A stretch of DNA of 64,000 nucleotides from Crotophaga sulcirostris. Its lineage: Eukaryota; Chordata; Aves; Cuculiformes; Crotophagidae. The position numbers and the translations under genes were made by a program. This document shows positions 11,400 to 24,199 of the stretch, piece after piece. The notes beneath the pieces are model-generated. The model did no database searches. It was not told the origin of the DNA and saw only the letters and a program-made list of their open reading frames with translations. The stretch covers positions 2,843,690 through 2,907,689 of the forward strand of contig VYZB01000036.1 in NCBI GenBank assembly GCA_013397455.1. Direction: 5' to 3'. How positions within the stretch are numbered: position 1 is the first letter of the stretch; every line of letters starts with the position of its first letter.

Positions 11400-11622
11400 T
11401 CTTTCCCGGAAATGACTGAACACCTGGTTGTAGATGAGAAGCAGTCGATGAATTCCTTTTTTCGCTTTGCATGCATGCGCGACTTTTGTTTGACTTATTA
11501 AACTGTCTTTATCTCAACCCATGAATTTTATAACTGCTGCTCTTCTGACTCTCCACCCAGTCGAGGTGAGTGAGCTAGTGGCTGTGTGCTGCTTAGTTTC
11601 TGACTGGAGCTGAACTACGACA
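11400..11622 (+). mobile_element. 3' end of an avian ERV LTR (solo or fragment)
   Basis: The series GAATTCCTTTTTTCGCTTTG, TATTAAACTGTCTTTATCTC, then AACCCATGAATTTT, GTGAGTGAGC, GGCTGTGTGCTGCTTAGTTT and GAGCTGAACTACGACA strongly resembles the end of a common avian endogenous retrovirus LTR that I know from many bird genomes. ATTAAA at 11497-11502 would be the poly(A) signal and CA at 11621-11622 the LTR end. The 5' boundary and target duplication are not identified. No primer site or gag follows, so this is a solo LTR or an isolated fragment. Family (ERVK or ERVL) is not certain. Confidence 0.62.
11497..11502 (+). terminator. ATTAAA polyadenylation signal in the LTR
   Basis: The variant signal ATTAAA is followed within 12 bases by a T-rich GTCTTTATCTC segment, as expected near the R/U5 junction of this LTR type. 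Confidence 0.45.
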
Positions 11623-14071
11623 CCTAGCTTGTATTTAATGATTTTACACATGATTTATTCCAAAACCATATGAGTTTATACTAAGAGAAAATATTGATCT
11701 CAAATAAATATAATTTCAAAATAACTGTCTTGAGAATTTAGAAGTTTTTCAAGGCAATAGAAAGTAATGGCAGTTGAAAAGGCAAATATTGAGGGTGTTG
11801 GAAAAGATATATTTAAAGTCGTCTTAGAATGTCACATTTAACGTCACAATTACTATTTAAATAGCTAGCTATCACAATAATGTGGTCAGTAAAAACCAAC
11901 TGGATACATTAATTATACAATATTCAGTCTTGATATGTGTAGCGATAGAATGGTGTTCAATATCAAATAAGCAACCCTTTACTTAGATGAGACAGCTCCA
12001 CAGAGAAATTTCTCATGGTGTGTTGTGTATGCCATGCAGATAAAATGTACATTGTTTTTGTCACTTTTCAGTGTGGGTTTGGCATCTGACTAAAATGACT
12101 ATAGCAGATGAGGCTAAAACGACATCTCCCTGTCAGCCTTCAATGTATTATTTGCGTTTTGGACTCTGCCATAGCAATGCAAGATATGCAACTTTCCATT
12201 GAGTGCTTTGCTCTGCAATGTTTTAACAATAGGTTTCCATAAAATTTTCTCTCTCCTACTGGCCTGTGATAAACCATATACATGTCAGAAATTGCAATGG
12301 CTTTTAAAGAGGATAGTTGTAAGTGCATGACATCAAATAGAGATGTTCCCATGTAAATGAAAATTGTGGTTTTTGCAACTGCAATCAACAGGAGTGCCAA
12401 GTCACCAGGTAAACTGCTTTATAGCAGTTTGACCTTAGTAAAAATGTTTAAATTTGCTTGTGAAAGAAGTTAATTGGCTATATTGATTAACGTGCAACCT
12501 TCATTATGTACAATTGTCAAGTGCCTGTCAGTACCAAAGGATATCTTTCTCAGTGGAGGAAATTTCTACATTTTTCAAACAGAAAAAAAGTCATGCAAAA
12601 AAGCTTCCTGCTATGTGGAGTTACTTGTGAGGTCTATACAGCTTTGGGAAGTGATTTAGCTGATTCAGCAGAGCTAGTGGGCTTCAACAGAGGAAAAATT
12701 GCTCTAATCCTTCGGTTTTTATTTAAATGCAGCATTTTAGAATGAGACCTGGATAAACCCAAGAAAAAAGTACGGAATATTGATAAATTTCCAGATATAA
12801 TAGCAATGAAGACTATAAATCCTTTGTCATAGAAGTATTTACAATGCAAAATGATGAAAAATGTTTATTTTATTTTAATTGCTCAGTGGCACACATTTTA
12901 GACAAAATTGTTGATACTTTTACTTTTTTTTATGCCTTCTTGGAATAGACTGATACGTAACTACTGCATTCTAAGGTATAGCTTATTTGTCATCTAAAAC
13001 TTGATGTACAAGCAAACTAATATAGTGACAACACAAAAATTATTAGGCATTTTTTACCAGCTAGAATGTGATCATTCTTCATAATTTATCCACTTTAATT
13101 TCAAAACTCGCTTCCCCAAGACAAAAAATACATTTGCACATGATGCAATGGATTTTGAAATGATTGGGACATTGTTCACTTATCTGAATGATAAACTTCC
13201 TCCTGCTTATGGATTTCTACCATTTGCACAGCTTGCAACAGCTTTGTTCTCCTGTGGAATAAAAAGTTTATTTAAGGATACTAAGAACACTCTATACTCC
13301 TTGAGGTTTAGTTAAAAACAAAAGGATAATTTTGTTTACTGCCTATGAAATTATAGTTGAAGTTCTTGGGTTCTCTTTTTAATTTCATAACATTTACACA
13401 ACAGTAGAAACAAGAGTCTTAGTCAAATCAGGGTCTTACTGAGAGAGACACTATTCAAAGATTCAGGAAGTATTCCTCACATTCAGGAGCTTAAGCACAG
13501 ATCTACAAAATATTTAGATGCTTGCTTTCCATTATTATCCATAATAGGTGTCAGATTTAGCTCACGAATTAAGACATCTGAATTTGTATGTCTACATGTA
13601 CATGTCTTCCTTTGGGCTAGGAGCCTCCACCTTGCTGTAATGGTAATCAATAGATATTAACTGCGTGCTTCGGCTGTCTGAATATGGACAGAAAGTAACA
13701 ATTGAGATAATCTGGAGTATCCTAAGTAGACTCCAACTGACAATCCAGAGCGACTCAGACTTCCTGTATGCGTATTGCCAGAGTCTTGAAAAACCCAGGG
13801 AATCCCAAATGTGTTAGATGATTTTGTTCAGCCAGCTGAACCAAGTCCCCAGTTATCACAGCCAGAGGAGTACAGAGAGTTACTGAGCTGACTACTTTTT
13901 TAGTATCTACTTTAAATGCCTAAATTCAAGCACCACATTCCTTTGTGGATCTAGTTCTTTCTATCTGAAAAATACACTTGACACTGATTTTCTTTCTATT
14001 TTATCAACACATAGAAATTTGTTTAGCTGTGATAAACAGTGAACAATTTGAAGTTACCAGAATCCTCAAAA
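11623..14071. other. No gene seen; AT-rich unique DNA
   Basis: No identifiable genes or repeats. A small perfect hairpin lies at 12411-12430 (AAACTGCT, 4-base loop, AGCAGTTT). Region 13610-13900 is less AT-rich but unrecognised. Confidence 0.45.
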
Positions 14072-14440
14072 CAGGTTCACCTAGAAAAGATTGCTCAGGG
14101 ATTTGTCCAGTTGGGTTTTGAAGATCTCCAAGGATGGAGAGTCCACATCCTGTCTGGGTAGTCTATTCCAGTTTTTTGACCACCTTCACTTTAAAAAATA
14201 TTTTTCTTATGTTTAAGTAGTATTGCCTGTATATCAACTTGTGCCCATTGCTCTTATCCATTCACAGGTCACCTCTAAGAAGAGTCTGATTCCATCTTCT
14301 CTGCTGTCTTGCGTGAGGTTTTTATATACATGGATAAGATAGTTCAGAGTCTTGTTTCTCTAGGCTGAAAAATCCTAGCTCTTTCAGTCTTCCCTCATAC
14401 GTTGGATTCTCTAATTCCTTAATCGTCTCTGTAGCCCTAA
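14072..14440 (-). mobile_element. CR1 LINE, 3' region, minus strand
   Basis: The plus strand reads as the reverse complement of CR1 ORF2/3' UTR: CAGGTTCACCTAG, TTGTCCAGTTGGGTTTTGAA, CTCCAAGGATGGAGAGTCCA, TTGACCACCTTCAC, ACTTGTGCCCATTGCTCTT, then AGGCTGAAAAATCCTAGCTC. Many substitutions against the usual pattern indicate an old copy. No ATTCTATG tail is preserved at the low-coordinate end, so that end is probably lost. The frame is broken throughout. Confidence 0.85.
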
Positions 14441-17400
14441 ATCACTTGGTGTGTATTCTTTCTCTTCTTTTTTAAATAAGCTGTATGGCTTCTTTGCACT
14501 GCACAGTTTCAAAATCTGGTTTAGTCCAAAATTTCCCTTCCAGCATTTGTGAAGAGCAAACAAAATTTCTGCTTTTAATTGTTGCTTATTTTCCCTGATT
14601 TTAACCTCTAACCATAGGGTCCTAGTTGCCAAACCATCCAAGGAAGTTGGAAGCACTCCTGAAATGCCTGGCTGATTTTTCAGTGCTCACAAGCCAAATT
14701 ATTTTGGTTTGGGTATATTTCTTTTTCAAACCCGATTTGTTTTCTTGGGAAGAGAAATTATTTTTATGCCTCAAACCATCTACAAAGAAGCTTTTATGTG
14801 TAATTTTGAACTTTCTTTGCCATTCACAGACTCTTTTTCCTCTCCAGACCAATTATTACCACCTTTGCCGCCAACTAAGCTGGTATTTAAGTGGAGAAAG
14901 ATGAATAAATAAATGCATAATACTTGTTGATCATAAATTGAATGGGAATAAGTATAATTTATGTGGATTCCCTACAAAACCACTTACAAATAGTTCTTTG
15001 AGGTGTAAAGACTTTGCTTCACTGAGTAACAGTCCATCAAGAACTATTAATAATACAAGAAATATGCTAAGCTGTCATTGGAAAGAATTTATCAACCTTT
15101 TGACCATATCATGCTTAATGAAAGGTAAAGGAAAATTGTTGCTAGTGGATGAAAATCAGTCAGATCCCACTTTCCCCAACTATTTTTCTCTACTATCAAT
15201 GGAAACGAATTGTCACAGCATCTTCCATGGGAACTTACATTTAAGGAACTATTCCAGGGGCTTGAATCTGCAAGACCAGCTATGTACATCAGGATTAGGC
15301 GATTAGCATCAATAGATTATGTCTTTGAAACACAATAAAAAAGTTTAAATCTTCATTTTACCATTGTGTAACTTCTCTTTACAGTTAACTGCTTTTTAAC
15401 TGACATATAAGTCATCTAATCCTATAAATAACACAAGTGAATAATAAAGTATTTCCCTGGTATAGATGTAAACACGCTAATTCACAGGGAGTCTAGCTAG
15501 CCTGACTAATATGATCCATGTAGTCATGATCGAAACAATATCATTGCTGGAATCTCTCCTTCAAATGATTCTAATCAATATTCTCAGCATCCCTGTAAAT
15601 CTTTTTTTAAGCATCTATTTTGCTGAGCCAGGTGTAAAAATGTAAGCAACTTTTATATTGCAGATGAGGAAGAGATGTGAATAAAATTTTAAAAATGTGG
15701 AAATGAAAAGATAAGTTCTAATTTTTTATTTGTGATTGAGAAATGTATAAGAAATGTGAAAAGTACAAGCTGCTCAAAAGATCACTCACTGAGCATAAAA
15801 ATAACAGAGTTGAAATAAATTATTTAATCTAAACCTGATTTTTTCTTCGTAAAACATGACACAATTTACTGTAGACTGCCATTCAGGATCCATAGAGGAA
15901 AATCAACATCTTAGCAGGGGCTGACACCCTTCAGCTTCTTATTTCAGTAATTCCAGATAAAAATATTGTGTATAGATATTACCCTGTGCTCCAAAGAAGA
16001 AAACTGGTAGTTTAAAATGAGAAGTAAATGAATAAATGTCTTGTTCTCTTGATGTGAATGATGAAATGTACTCTGTCAGGAAAATCACACAATACTTTTC
16101 ACGCAGATGCTGGCAAATAAAATATTTTTGGTCTACTCCAACAACTCTACTTGCACTCAATATAACTAATATGCAGCAATCACACTTTCAATCAATTCCT
16201 CTTCCGCAAATTTTCAGAAGGGAACTGGAATGCTAGATCCAGAAACTAAAATAATGATTCACATGTTGAATGTATGTTTTTAACACAGGCAGTAACATTA
16301 ATGATGTCTTACACGTTTTAGGGGGCAATCCCAAATATTATTTCAAACAAGATTTCTCATAATTAAAAGCGTGGTTTAGCTTTCTTGGCTATTCTGTGCA
16401 CTGCCTATGTGTTGAAACTGCGAAGAAGCTTAACTGATGGCAGTCATAATAACAGACTAAAGTTTTGGAAAAAGTCTAGCAACTTTTAGTATTAAAGAAC
16501 AACTAATTTACATTTATTGGATTTCTCCTGAGACAAGAAATGAAAGAGTTGAAGCATAGTGTTGTGAGAAAAGCCTGTCACTTGATATCTGTGTCTTATC
16601 TAACTTTAGGAAGTAAGAATAGTCCTTATAAAACCAATTTTATTTAAAACTGAAGACTATTAGCTCTCTACTCTGAATTTTGGACAGCTTTTTTTGTGTT
16701 GTATCAGTTATGCTGATTTTTGTTAATTTCTGCAATAGTCTTAGGCTTCAGGCCACTTCCCTTTTTTTAGTTCTGGAAACAGGCAAAGGAGTTAGTTAGA
16801 AGCAGAATCCTACTTAACTCCTTTTCTTTGTGTAATTTTGTAGTGAAAATAAAAATAAGCAAACCATATCTAAAGTATTTGCCATTAAGTTATGAATTTG
16901 TAACAGCTTGGTGATATTTCTCATATTGAAAGTAGCCTTTAAAATACTTAGAAAATATATTATTGTTCTTCAGTAGCTGAAAGGAACTGTTTTCTCCATT
17001 TTTCTTCTCAGTTCGTTGGTATGACAGATTTGACTGAGGAAATTTCCTCTCTTCATTTACTGTTTGTGTATATTCACCTCTTTTAGAGAATACAGTTTCT
17101 TGGGAATCAATGTTAGTCATCTTTCTACTAAACCTAACTTTGTGCTATGCATTCTGCTCTGAAATTATACAAGTTGAGTTCAGAGTAGGGGGTAATATTT
17201 TTTTTCACTAATTCTTGTTTGCGCATTAATAAAAGACGGAGTAGGCGTTTCAGAGAATTTCCAGGCGAAATTTACTAAATTGCAGGAGCATTTGAGAAAT
17301 TACTGCGAAACAATGTAATGACAGTAAATTTACATGTAATGGTACAGCAAAGTTACAACATTGGGAATAATCTTGTTTAATGATTTTGATCATTTCACAG

Positions 17401-18226
17401 GAAAAGTATTTCACAACTTGAAAAAATATTTTTGTTTTGCTCAATTTGATGGTCAGTGAAAATTCCTGGAAGATGACATTCAGTTTTGTTTTTTCTGTGC
17501 CAAACACCCTATGGCAGCAGTCACCAAATCTCAAAATGAGAGAATGCATGCATGTTGAAAGACCCTATGATTTATTATTTGTCTATCATTTGAATCATAG
17601 GTGCTCCAAACTGGGATAGAAATATATTTTGTAGCGGTGTATTAATGAATCTGTCTTGAACAATTATCTTAAAATGATGAGGTTATAAATTAAATTCTTC
17701 ACTACTGTTTTGGAGGAATCTTCCACTCAATTCAACTGTCAAATCAAGTCAAATGTCAGGATAATTGGTTGCAAAGTAGTCCTTAATAAGTCCTTTAGTA
17801 ATCAGTATTTCAACTGTCAGTCTAATTTAGTGTGACTGCAATGTTCATAATTATAAGAAGTTTTAGAGCTGCAGTTAACAACTGGAGAGACAGGGGGGCC
17901 CACAGAATGCTTCGGTGAGCTGTCAAGAGATCAGAAACATTTTAAAATTTGAATGTGCTTTTAACCACTTTACTATGTAAAAGGAGTATGTTAAATGTCA
18001 TCTTTAAAGGCATTTCTGTGATAATAGCATGGACCCAACGAGATGTGAATAATACAATAATTTGCTGCCATTTTACTAAGTGATATGATAATAGTGCTGT
18101 GCCATTACTTGGAATACTTCTTATTAAGTGCTTGCAGATTAAATATCAAATGCCCTATTGTTCTACCTAAACAACTTATCCGTCAATTTTCTGATATTTT
18201 TATCCAAAAGAAAAGAAAATTTTAAA

Positions 18227-18253
18227 TGTTACTATAGGGTTCCTATAGTAACA
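18227..18253. repeat. Perfect inverted repeat (12-base arms, 3-base loop)
   Basis: TGTTACTATAGG at 18227-18238 and CCTATAGTAACA at 18242-18253 are exact reverse complements around the loop GTT. The arms carry GTTAC-type half sites that loosely resemble RFX X-box halves. It is not part of any repeat family I recognise. Confidence 0.9.
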
Positions 18254-18291
18254 GTTTTGAATGGAGAACGTTCACTGTGCTGATAACGGGA

Positions 18292-18310
18292 GAAAACAAA
18301 ACAAAACAAA
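18292..18310. repeat. (AAAAC)n microsatellite
   Basis: Three to four AAAAC units. A poly(A)-derived simple repeat, with no adjacent retrotransposon recognised. Confidence 0.8.
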
Positions 18311-18941
18311 CATTGCTGAATTACCATAATAGGCACCATGCTGCAGGAAAATTTGTTTGTGTGACCTTGGAATCCCTGGTTGTGACTTGTCTCTTATTTT
18401 AACTGAGCTCCAGTGCAGGGAAATAAAGTATAACTTTCTGTATAACCTTAAAGAAGATTAGAGATGTGATTAATTTACAGGACTGTCTCCCTTTCCTATC
18501 TTCTGGCCTTATTTAAGTCTGTTAAGCAATTGCATGAGATAAATGATTCCAGTAGAATACGGAGTTGTAATTCCTTGTACGCATTTCTAGAGCAGTTAGA
18601 ACAGAAATATTCAATTAAATGTTGTCTCACTCTGCTGACATTTGCTATCTTATTGTGAAAGCCCACAGGCTACTTTAGAAAGTCCACTCAGCCCATCTCC
18701 TTCTGTGTTTGGGAACAGGGGCTCGCCAGTTCCCAGGCACCTGGGAGAATGTTAATAAAAAGGTACTTCTTAGGGATAGATATGTAGGATTCATCTGACC
18801 AAACTTAGAGCTTTAGGGTCTCTAGCATCTTTAGGTTCTGGAAAACAAATCACAGTACTTCTAGGCTACAATTAATATACCTTTTTTAGATGTCCACTTG
18901 CAGATGCAGTGCATAGATCCTTAGAAGTACACAAAACTTTC

Positions 18942-19663
18942 CATAGAATTATAGAATCACTTGGTTGGAAAAGACCTTTGAGATCACAGAGTCCAATCAC
19001 ACCTGTCCACTACTAAACCATATGCTTAAGCACTTCATCTACCCATCTTTTAAACACCTCCAGGAATGATGACTCAACACACTTCCCTGGGCAGGTGTTC
19101 CAGTGCCTGACCACCCTTTCAGTGAAGAAATTTTTCCTGATATCTAATCTGAACTTCCCCTGGTACAACTTCTGGCCATTTCTTCTTGTCCTATCACTTG
19201 TTACTTGTGAGAAGAGACTGAAACCCACCTCGCTACAACTTCCTTTCCGATAGTTGTAGGCAGTGATGAAGTCTCCTCTTGGCCTCCTTTTCTCCAGGCT
19301 AAACAACCCCAGTTCCCTCAGCTGCCTCTCATTAGACTTGTTCTCCAGCCCCTTCACCAGCCTCGTTGCCCTTCTCTGGACACGCTCCAGCACCTCAATG
19401 TCCTTCTTGTAGTGAGGGGCCCAGAACTGCACACAGCACTCGAGGTGCAGCCTCACCAGTGCTGAATACAGGAGCACGATCACTGCCCTGCTCATGCTGG
19501 CCACATTGTTTCTGATACAGACCAGGATGCTATTGGCCTTCTTGGCCACTTGGGCCACTGCTGGCTCATATTCAACTGGTTGTCAGCCAGCACCTCCAGG
19601 TCCTTCTCTGCCAGGCAGCTTCCCAGTCACTCTTCCCCAATCTTGTAGTGTTGCAATCAGCCA
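18942..19663 (-). mobile_element. CR1 LINE, about 720 bases, minus strand
   Basis: The 3' end is at 18942 (CATAGAATTATAGAATCAC, the tail in reverse), followed by TTGGTTGGAAAAGACCTTTG, the classic CR1 3' UTR in reverse complement. From 19013 upward the sequence encodes the C-terminal part of ORF2. Beyond 19560 it continues with CR1 sequence (CTGGCTCATATTCAACTGG, CCAGCACCTCCAGGTCCTTC) and fades near 19663. It is the best preserved CR1 coding remnant in the window. Confidence 0.95.
19013..19558 (-). pseudogene. CR1 ORF2 C-terminal fragment (reverse transcriptase polyprotein end)
   Basis: A 181-codon uninterrupted frame matches the region after the RT core of CR1 ORF2. Family words appear in order: [85 protein letters not shown] and, near the end, [14 protein letters not shown]. 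The endonuclease and RT catalytic core are absent because of 5' truncation. Upstream sequence continues as CR1 ([14 protein letters not shown]) in another frame. The expected CAGCAGTGTGCC-like junction has lost one base near 19555-19559, so the frame is shifted there. The fragment ends with its normal stop shortly before the 3' UTR. It has no independent function that I can infer. Confidence 0.9.
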
Positions 19664-21381
19664 TATCAACCACAAGTTAGGTGAGATAAGTCCTACACCT
19701 ACCTGTAGTCTTTGTGATGCCTGGACAATATTTTGCTTGGTTCAGGACTTAGTTTGCCCTTTGACTGGCTCCAGAGGACATCATACTGCAAAGATTACCA
19801 GATTGCATCACAGAAGCACAAGGGGATGTGTGTATAATTTATATTAGGCTACATTTTGCAGGATAGGATGTCATGCAGTAAAGAGAAACTGGCATCTTTA
19901 GAGAAAGACACAGAATGGATAAAACAGGTAACAGGTTTGGGTTTTTTTTGTTGTTGTTTTGTTGTTTTTTGGGTTTTTTTGTTTTTAATTTATCTGACAC
20001 TATAAAGAAAAGCCTAAAATTAAATCATTAACTTCACTAACATAATATTTCATAATTAGTAAAGTTCGGGGCATCTTTTGATGCTTCCTAGCAGTAGTTC
20101 ATTTTCCTGTTTGACGGCTGTGAACGCAACTTTAGCATGTATAGAGTCATTATAATTAAAGTGCATTACAAAACTCTGTTTGCTCAAACTAAAAGTCTCA
20201 CAGATTGTGGAATGCCCTTATCTTTGTTTAAAAAAGTTACTTTCTGTGCTTTACTTAAAGACTTGACTACTTTTTGTAGACAGAATGGGAAGGGATTTAT
20301 TTTAACTTGTATGGCAAATACAAATGATACAGTTCAGAAATTAAATCAGATTTAATTTCTTTTGGTGCCAGATGGTGTAAAGCTGTCAAGTTTATGTTTT
20401 TTTACAGTAGATATTTCTTTCAAGTTGATAGTGTTATCATGTAAAGCTATTTTTTCCTGATTGTCAATATAAGTATCTAGATATTGCTGCAAGTAGGGGT
20501 ATTCTTCAGGCAGTGTGGGGCAGAGCCAGTATGGTGAGAGTCTGACCACATGAAAAAACAGCTGGCAGCTGAGGAATTTTTTTTTCTAGCCCTGTGTTGA
20601 TGCACTACAGTAATTTAGCCAAAGATACCTACATTATACATTTCCTTTTTCATTCCCTTTTTGAACCTACAGCATGTAATTTCCCACTGTGAATCTAAGA
20701 TTCTCTCAGGAAAAGGGAAAAAGATGGGGAAAATTCCCATGTATTAATTTATATTCATAAGTTTGATGTGTAAATCACAGGATTTTTTTAAAATCCCCTT
20801 TTTTTTAAAAAATAACAAAACCACATTCTTCAGGTAACTGTGATATATGGATATAAGAAGTCAAGAAAACTTTGCTCCTGTACAGTCTGTTGCCTTCTTC
20901 CGGAACTTTCTGTTCAATTTTAGATTTACTAAGCATCTTAATCATTTTTTTAAGTGGAAAACTTGATAAACAAGGGATTCTTAATATTCTTAAACCTGAG
21001 CAGTTGACACAATTATAAATAGTTTCATGAACATTGTTCAAGTGAGAGTGTCATCTGTTGTATCTCGGGCAGATATTAATTTTCTGTCATAATCCTCTTT
21101 CTTCTGAAGGCATGGCCTGACCAGCTAGGACTGCAGGTTGGACTGAGAGTACAGCTCATAGCAGGGCACTGCAAGAACACGTAAGCAATATGCCCATTTG
21201 TTGGATTGCATGAGGAAGGGAGGGGTTTTATGTATGTTGAAGTAGACATGTGAGACCTGACCAGTGACTGGGGATAGTCTCATAGCCTCAGAAGTGTAGC
21301 ACCCACTGGAGTGGCTGTTCCTAACTCAGGCCCGATAATCATCGCTGCCTTTCTTTATCAAGAGGATGACAGGACTATGGG
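19664..21381. other. No gene seen; contains a T/G-rich simple repeat
   Basis: Only short open frames. The tract at 19937-19989 is a T-rich (TTG/TTTTG) simple repeat. A poly(A)/T patch lies at 20780-20820. No host exon was recognised. Confidence 0.45.
19937..19989. repeat. T-rich (TTG)n-like simple repeat
   Basis: Runs of T broken by G: TTTTTTTTG, TTGTTG, TTTTGTTG, TTTTTTGGG, TTTTTTTG. Low complexity for about 50 bases. Confidence 0.85.
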
Positions 21382-21954
21382 GTAGTTCAGGTTGGACAGG
21401 ACCTCAGGAGGAGTCAGTTTGAGATTAGACCCATGTGGCTAAGGACATTATCCAGTAGCCTTGAAATTCTCCAAGGATGGAGAGAGTCCAGACAACTTCT
21501 GTGGGCAATTTCTTCCAAGATTTAACTATCCTTATGAGGAAAAGAATTATTGAGTCTGAACCTCTCTTGTTTCAATTTATGTGTATTGTCTCTTGTCTGC
21601 CCACCAAGTCCTGCTATGAAGGTACTGGGCTGCCTTCCTACAGCTTCCCTGCAGTGCTGGGCAGCTGCTGTTTGGCCCCCCCGACACCATCTGCTCCAGC
21701 CTGAACAGCAACATCTCCCAGCCCTCATGGCAGCCGTATGTTGAACTTGATCCGGACTATCAATGTGTTGCCATGTGCTGGGTGACCAAAACTGGGCACA
21801 GTGCTCTAGTGGGGGGTCTAAGGAATGCTGAGTAAAGGAGGATAATCCGTTTCCTCTATGTACTCGCTCTGCTCCTGTTAATGCAGCCCAGGAGGCTGTG
21901 GGCCCTCTTTGCTGCCAGGGCACTGCAGGTTCACACTCAGTTTACAGTCCAGAA
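21382..21954 (-). mobile_element. CR1 LINE, about 570 bases, minus strand
   Basis: The plus strand starts with GTAGTTCAGGTTGGACAGG and ACCTCAGGAGGAG, then CTCCAAGGATGGAGAGAGTC, TGAACCTCTCTTGTTTCAAT, GCCTGAACAGCAACATC, CAATGTGTTGCCATGTGCTG, TGCTGAGTAAAGGAGGATAA and TGCTGCCAGGGCACTGCAGG. This is the reverse complement of a distinct avian CR1 subfamily. The minus-strand translation shows LDPPLEHCAQFWSPSTWQHI, the counterpart of the CR1 'RPHLEYCVQFWAP' block. Numerous substitutions and indels show an old, dead copy. It is truncated at about 21954. Confidence 0.9.
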
Positions 21955-24199
21955 AAGGAATTTAAACAGCAAAGTGTTATAAACTAGGTTTCTATTTTTA
22001 ACTAAATAGCCTATTTTTAGCTGACTCCCTTACAAACGTAGTCTTGCAAGTATGAATTAGAGAAAAATGATGTCTGGAAGCTGAACAGAAGAAACAGCTT
22101 TGCTTCTGCCTCCAAAGCCTGAGTAGTGTCCTTTATAAATCTATTTAAATATCTTCCTTTGAGAATGCGGTTATACGTCAGACAGTTGCCTACATGTTAA
22201 TTAACTTAGGGGGTTATATTACCCAGCCATCACTCTTGCGTTACCTTTGTGACAAATTTGTATCCTGGTTTCAAGAAGCCATTTATATGAAGAAAAAAAT
22301 GATAGAAACAAGTGATTTGCCTGATCACCCCAAATCCTCAAACCTGCTCTACTGTTTGGAGCCTCAATTAGTGACCAGCAAGAGAAATATCAGTTGTTAT
22401 GACAGTGCTCTGCATCATCTTAGATTCGTTGCATCTAGTATGTAACTAATATTTTATATTTCAACATAATTCAAAATGACAAAGGCATTTTTATTTTCTT
22501 TGTGTGTCTTGTTTTTACAACTGCTATGTCTGACTGCAATGATTTTCCTGTATTTTGTGGAGTTTCATGTATTATCATCAGGACAAATTAACTGTTTGCT
22601 GGTAAACTGTGCTAACATACATGTCAACAAAACCAAGTATTATGGAGATGATCCATTTCATTTTTCGGAATGACATGGATTGTTTATCACAAGTTTTTAA
22701 GACTTCAAAGGTAAAATCGATATTAATCCCCCGCCGAAAACTAGAAGCATCCATTTTGTCAATGGGTCTAATCTACCATATTTAATGCAACTGCCAGTTT
22801 AGTAAGAAAACATCATTAATACCAATGAAGACAGGTAATCATCTGCCTTTTAAAAAAATGTGTCTTAAATTGGCTAAAGTTCATACTTTGGAGAAGAATG
22901 CTTATGTTGTTATATAGCATGGTTTGGATACAATTAAAGCTTTCCTTTTTGTTTGACTCCTGTTGCAAAATTAATTTCAACTGTATCATCAAAGAATAAG
23001 TATTTTTAAACTATATTTTAAAATCTTTTAGCTCCTTGAAATTCATAGAACTGCATCAGATCAAAGGGTACAAGTTTCAGACATTACTTTTACATACTTA
23101 TGAAATTTCTTGTTTCTTAAATCAGTGTATAAGTGCATTCAGGTTTTTTTAGCTCTTCTGGGGAATGGGATAGTTTGTGGTTGTTCAGGATATTTTTTTT
23201 AAGACTAGCAATAGGGATTCCAAAATCATTGACAAATGTTTAGTGTATGTTTCCACCCTACTATGAAATTCACTATTGTGATGCCTTGAAATTTAAATGC
23301 AGTGTTTGTTTTTATTTACCAGAAATTTCCACAGTTACCTATATGCAAAGTAATAATAATGATTTAAAATAATCACTTTTCATTCTCACAATCAATGCAA
23401 AAGGTAGAACATGCTTTAATAGGAGCCTATGAAGTGTGTGACTTACAATGCAAAACTTCAAATCAAGATATCTGCAGTAACATCTTAAAGTTTACTGAGT
23501 TTTAATAAAACCACTGATCTAATCTAAGAGAAACAAATTCCTAAACACACACCGACATCCTCTTTCTTTGAATTCTTCTTAGTATTTAAATAATTATTGA
23601 TAAAAAAGACAATCGGAAAATTATTTCCACATATAATCATACAATTATTTAGTTCCATTACAGCTAAGGCTTTCTGAATTAAAGTAAGCTTTTGTCACTC
23701 ATGCATTGTTTTGAACCCACAGTTTTTTTGTTTAACTAAAAGGATAATCCTATCATAACACTGAAAATTAGGACTTATCATAATACTTTGCATTTCTGTT
23801 TAATTGTTGGTCTTCCCGGTGTCAGTGGAGCTGTACCAAGCCGTATAGATCTTAAATAAACACAATCAAATTAGAACAGTTTTCAAAGGGAAATCTTAAA
23901 TGATGGATTGCTACTTGCATCCTTCCTACACAAAAAAGAACCAGAGGCCCAGGAATTCTATGCAGGTATCTTTTAAGCTTATACTAATGACCTCATTCCA
24001 ATGTTTTGCATGCTTCTAATTACATGATATACATGATATACGATATGTTGCAGAGAACTTTTGATAAAGGAAAATTATTACAAAGTTTTAGGATACTTCT
24101 CTATTGTAAAAAAAGTATACTGTGAAAAAAACCCAGTCCTTCTGCTGGAATAGGAAATAATGCTTATAAACATATATCAAAGCTTACAAATATCAAAAG
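21955..24199. other. No gene seen; AT-rich DNA, possibly with conserved non-coding blocks
   Basis: No recognised genes or repeats. Stretches at 22780-22990 and 23570-23710 are AT-rich with ATTAAT, AATTATTT and CAGGTAATCATCTG words of the kind seen in vertebrate regulatory DNA. This is only an impression. ACATGATAT occurs twice in tandem near 24024-24042. Confidence 0.4.

Larger units (their letters stand above)
14441..18941. other. No gene seen; AT-rich unique DNA
   Basis: A 4.5-kb stretch without recognisable genes or repeats. The longest open frame (14938-15306, plus) has no known domain. A perfect 12-base-arm hairpin lies at 18227-18253 and an (AAAAC)n run at 18292-18310. Confidence 0.45.

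Noticed and set aside
14938..15306. 122-codon plus-strand frame as a gene
   Set aside because: Composition is Asn/Ser/Leu-rich with no domain, no splice or promoter context, and length is not exceptional for 64 kb of DNA read in six frames.
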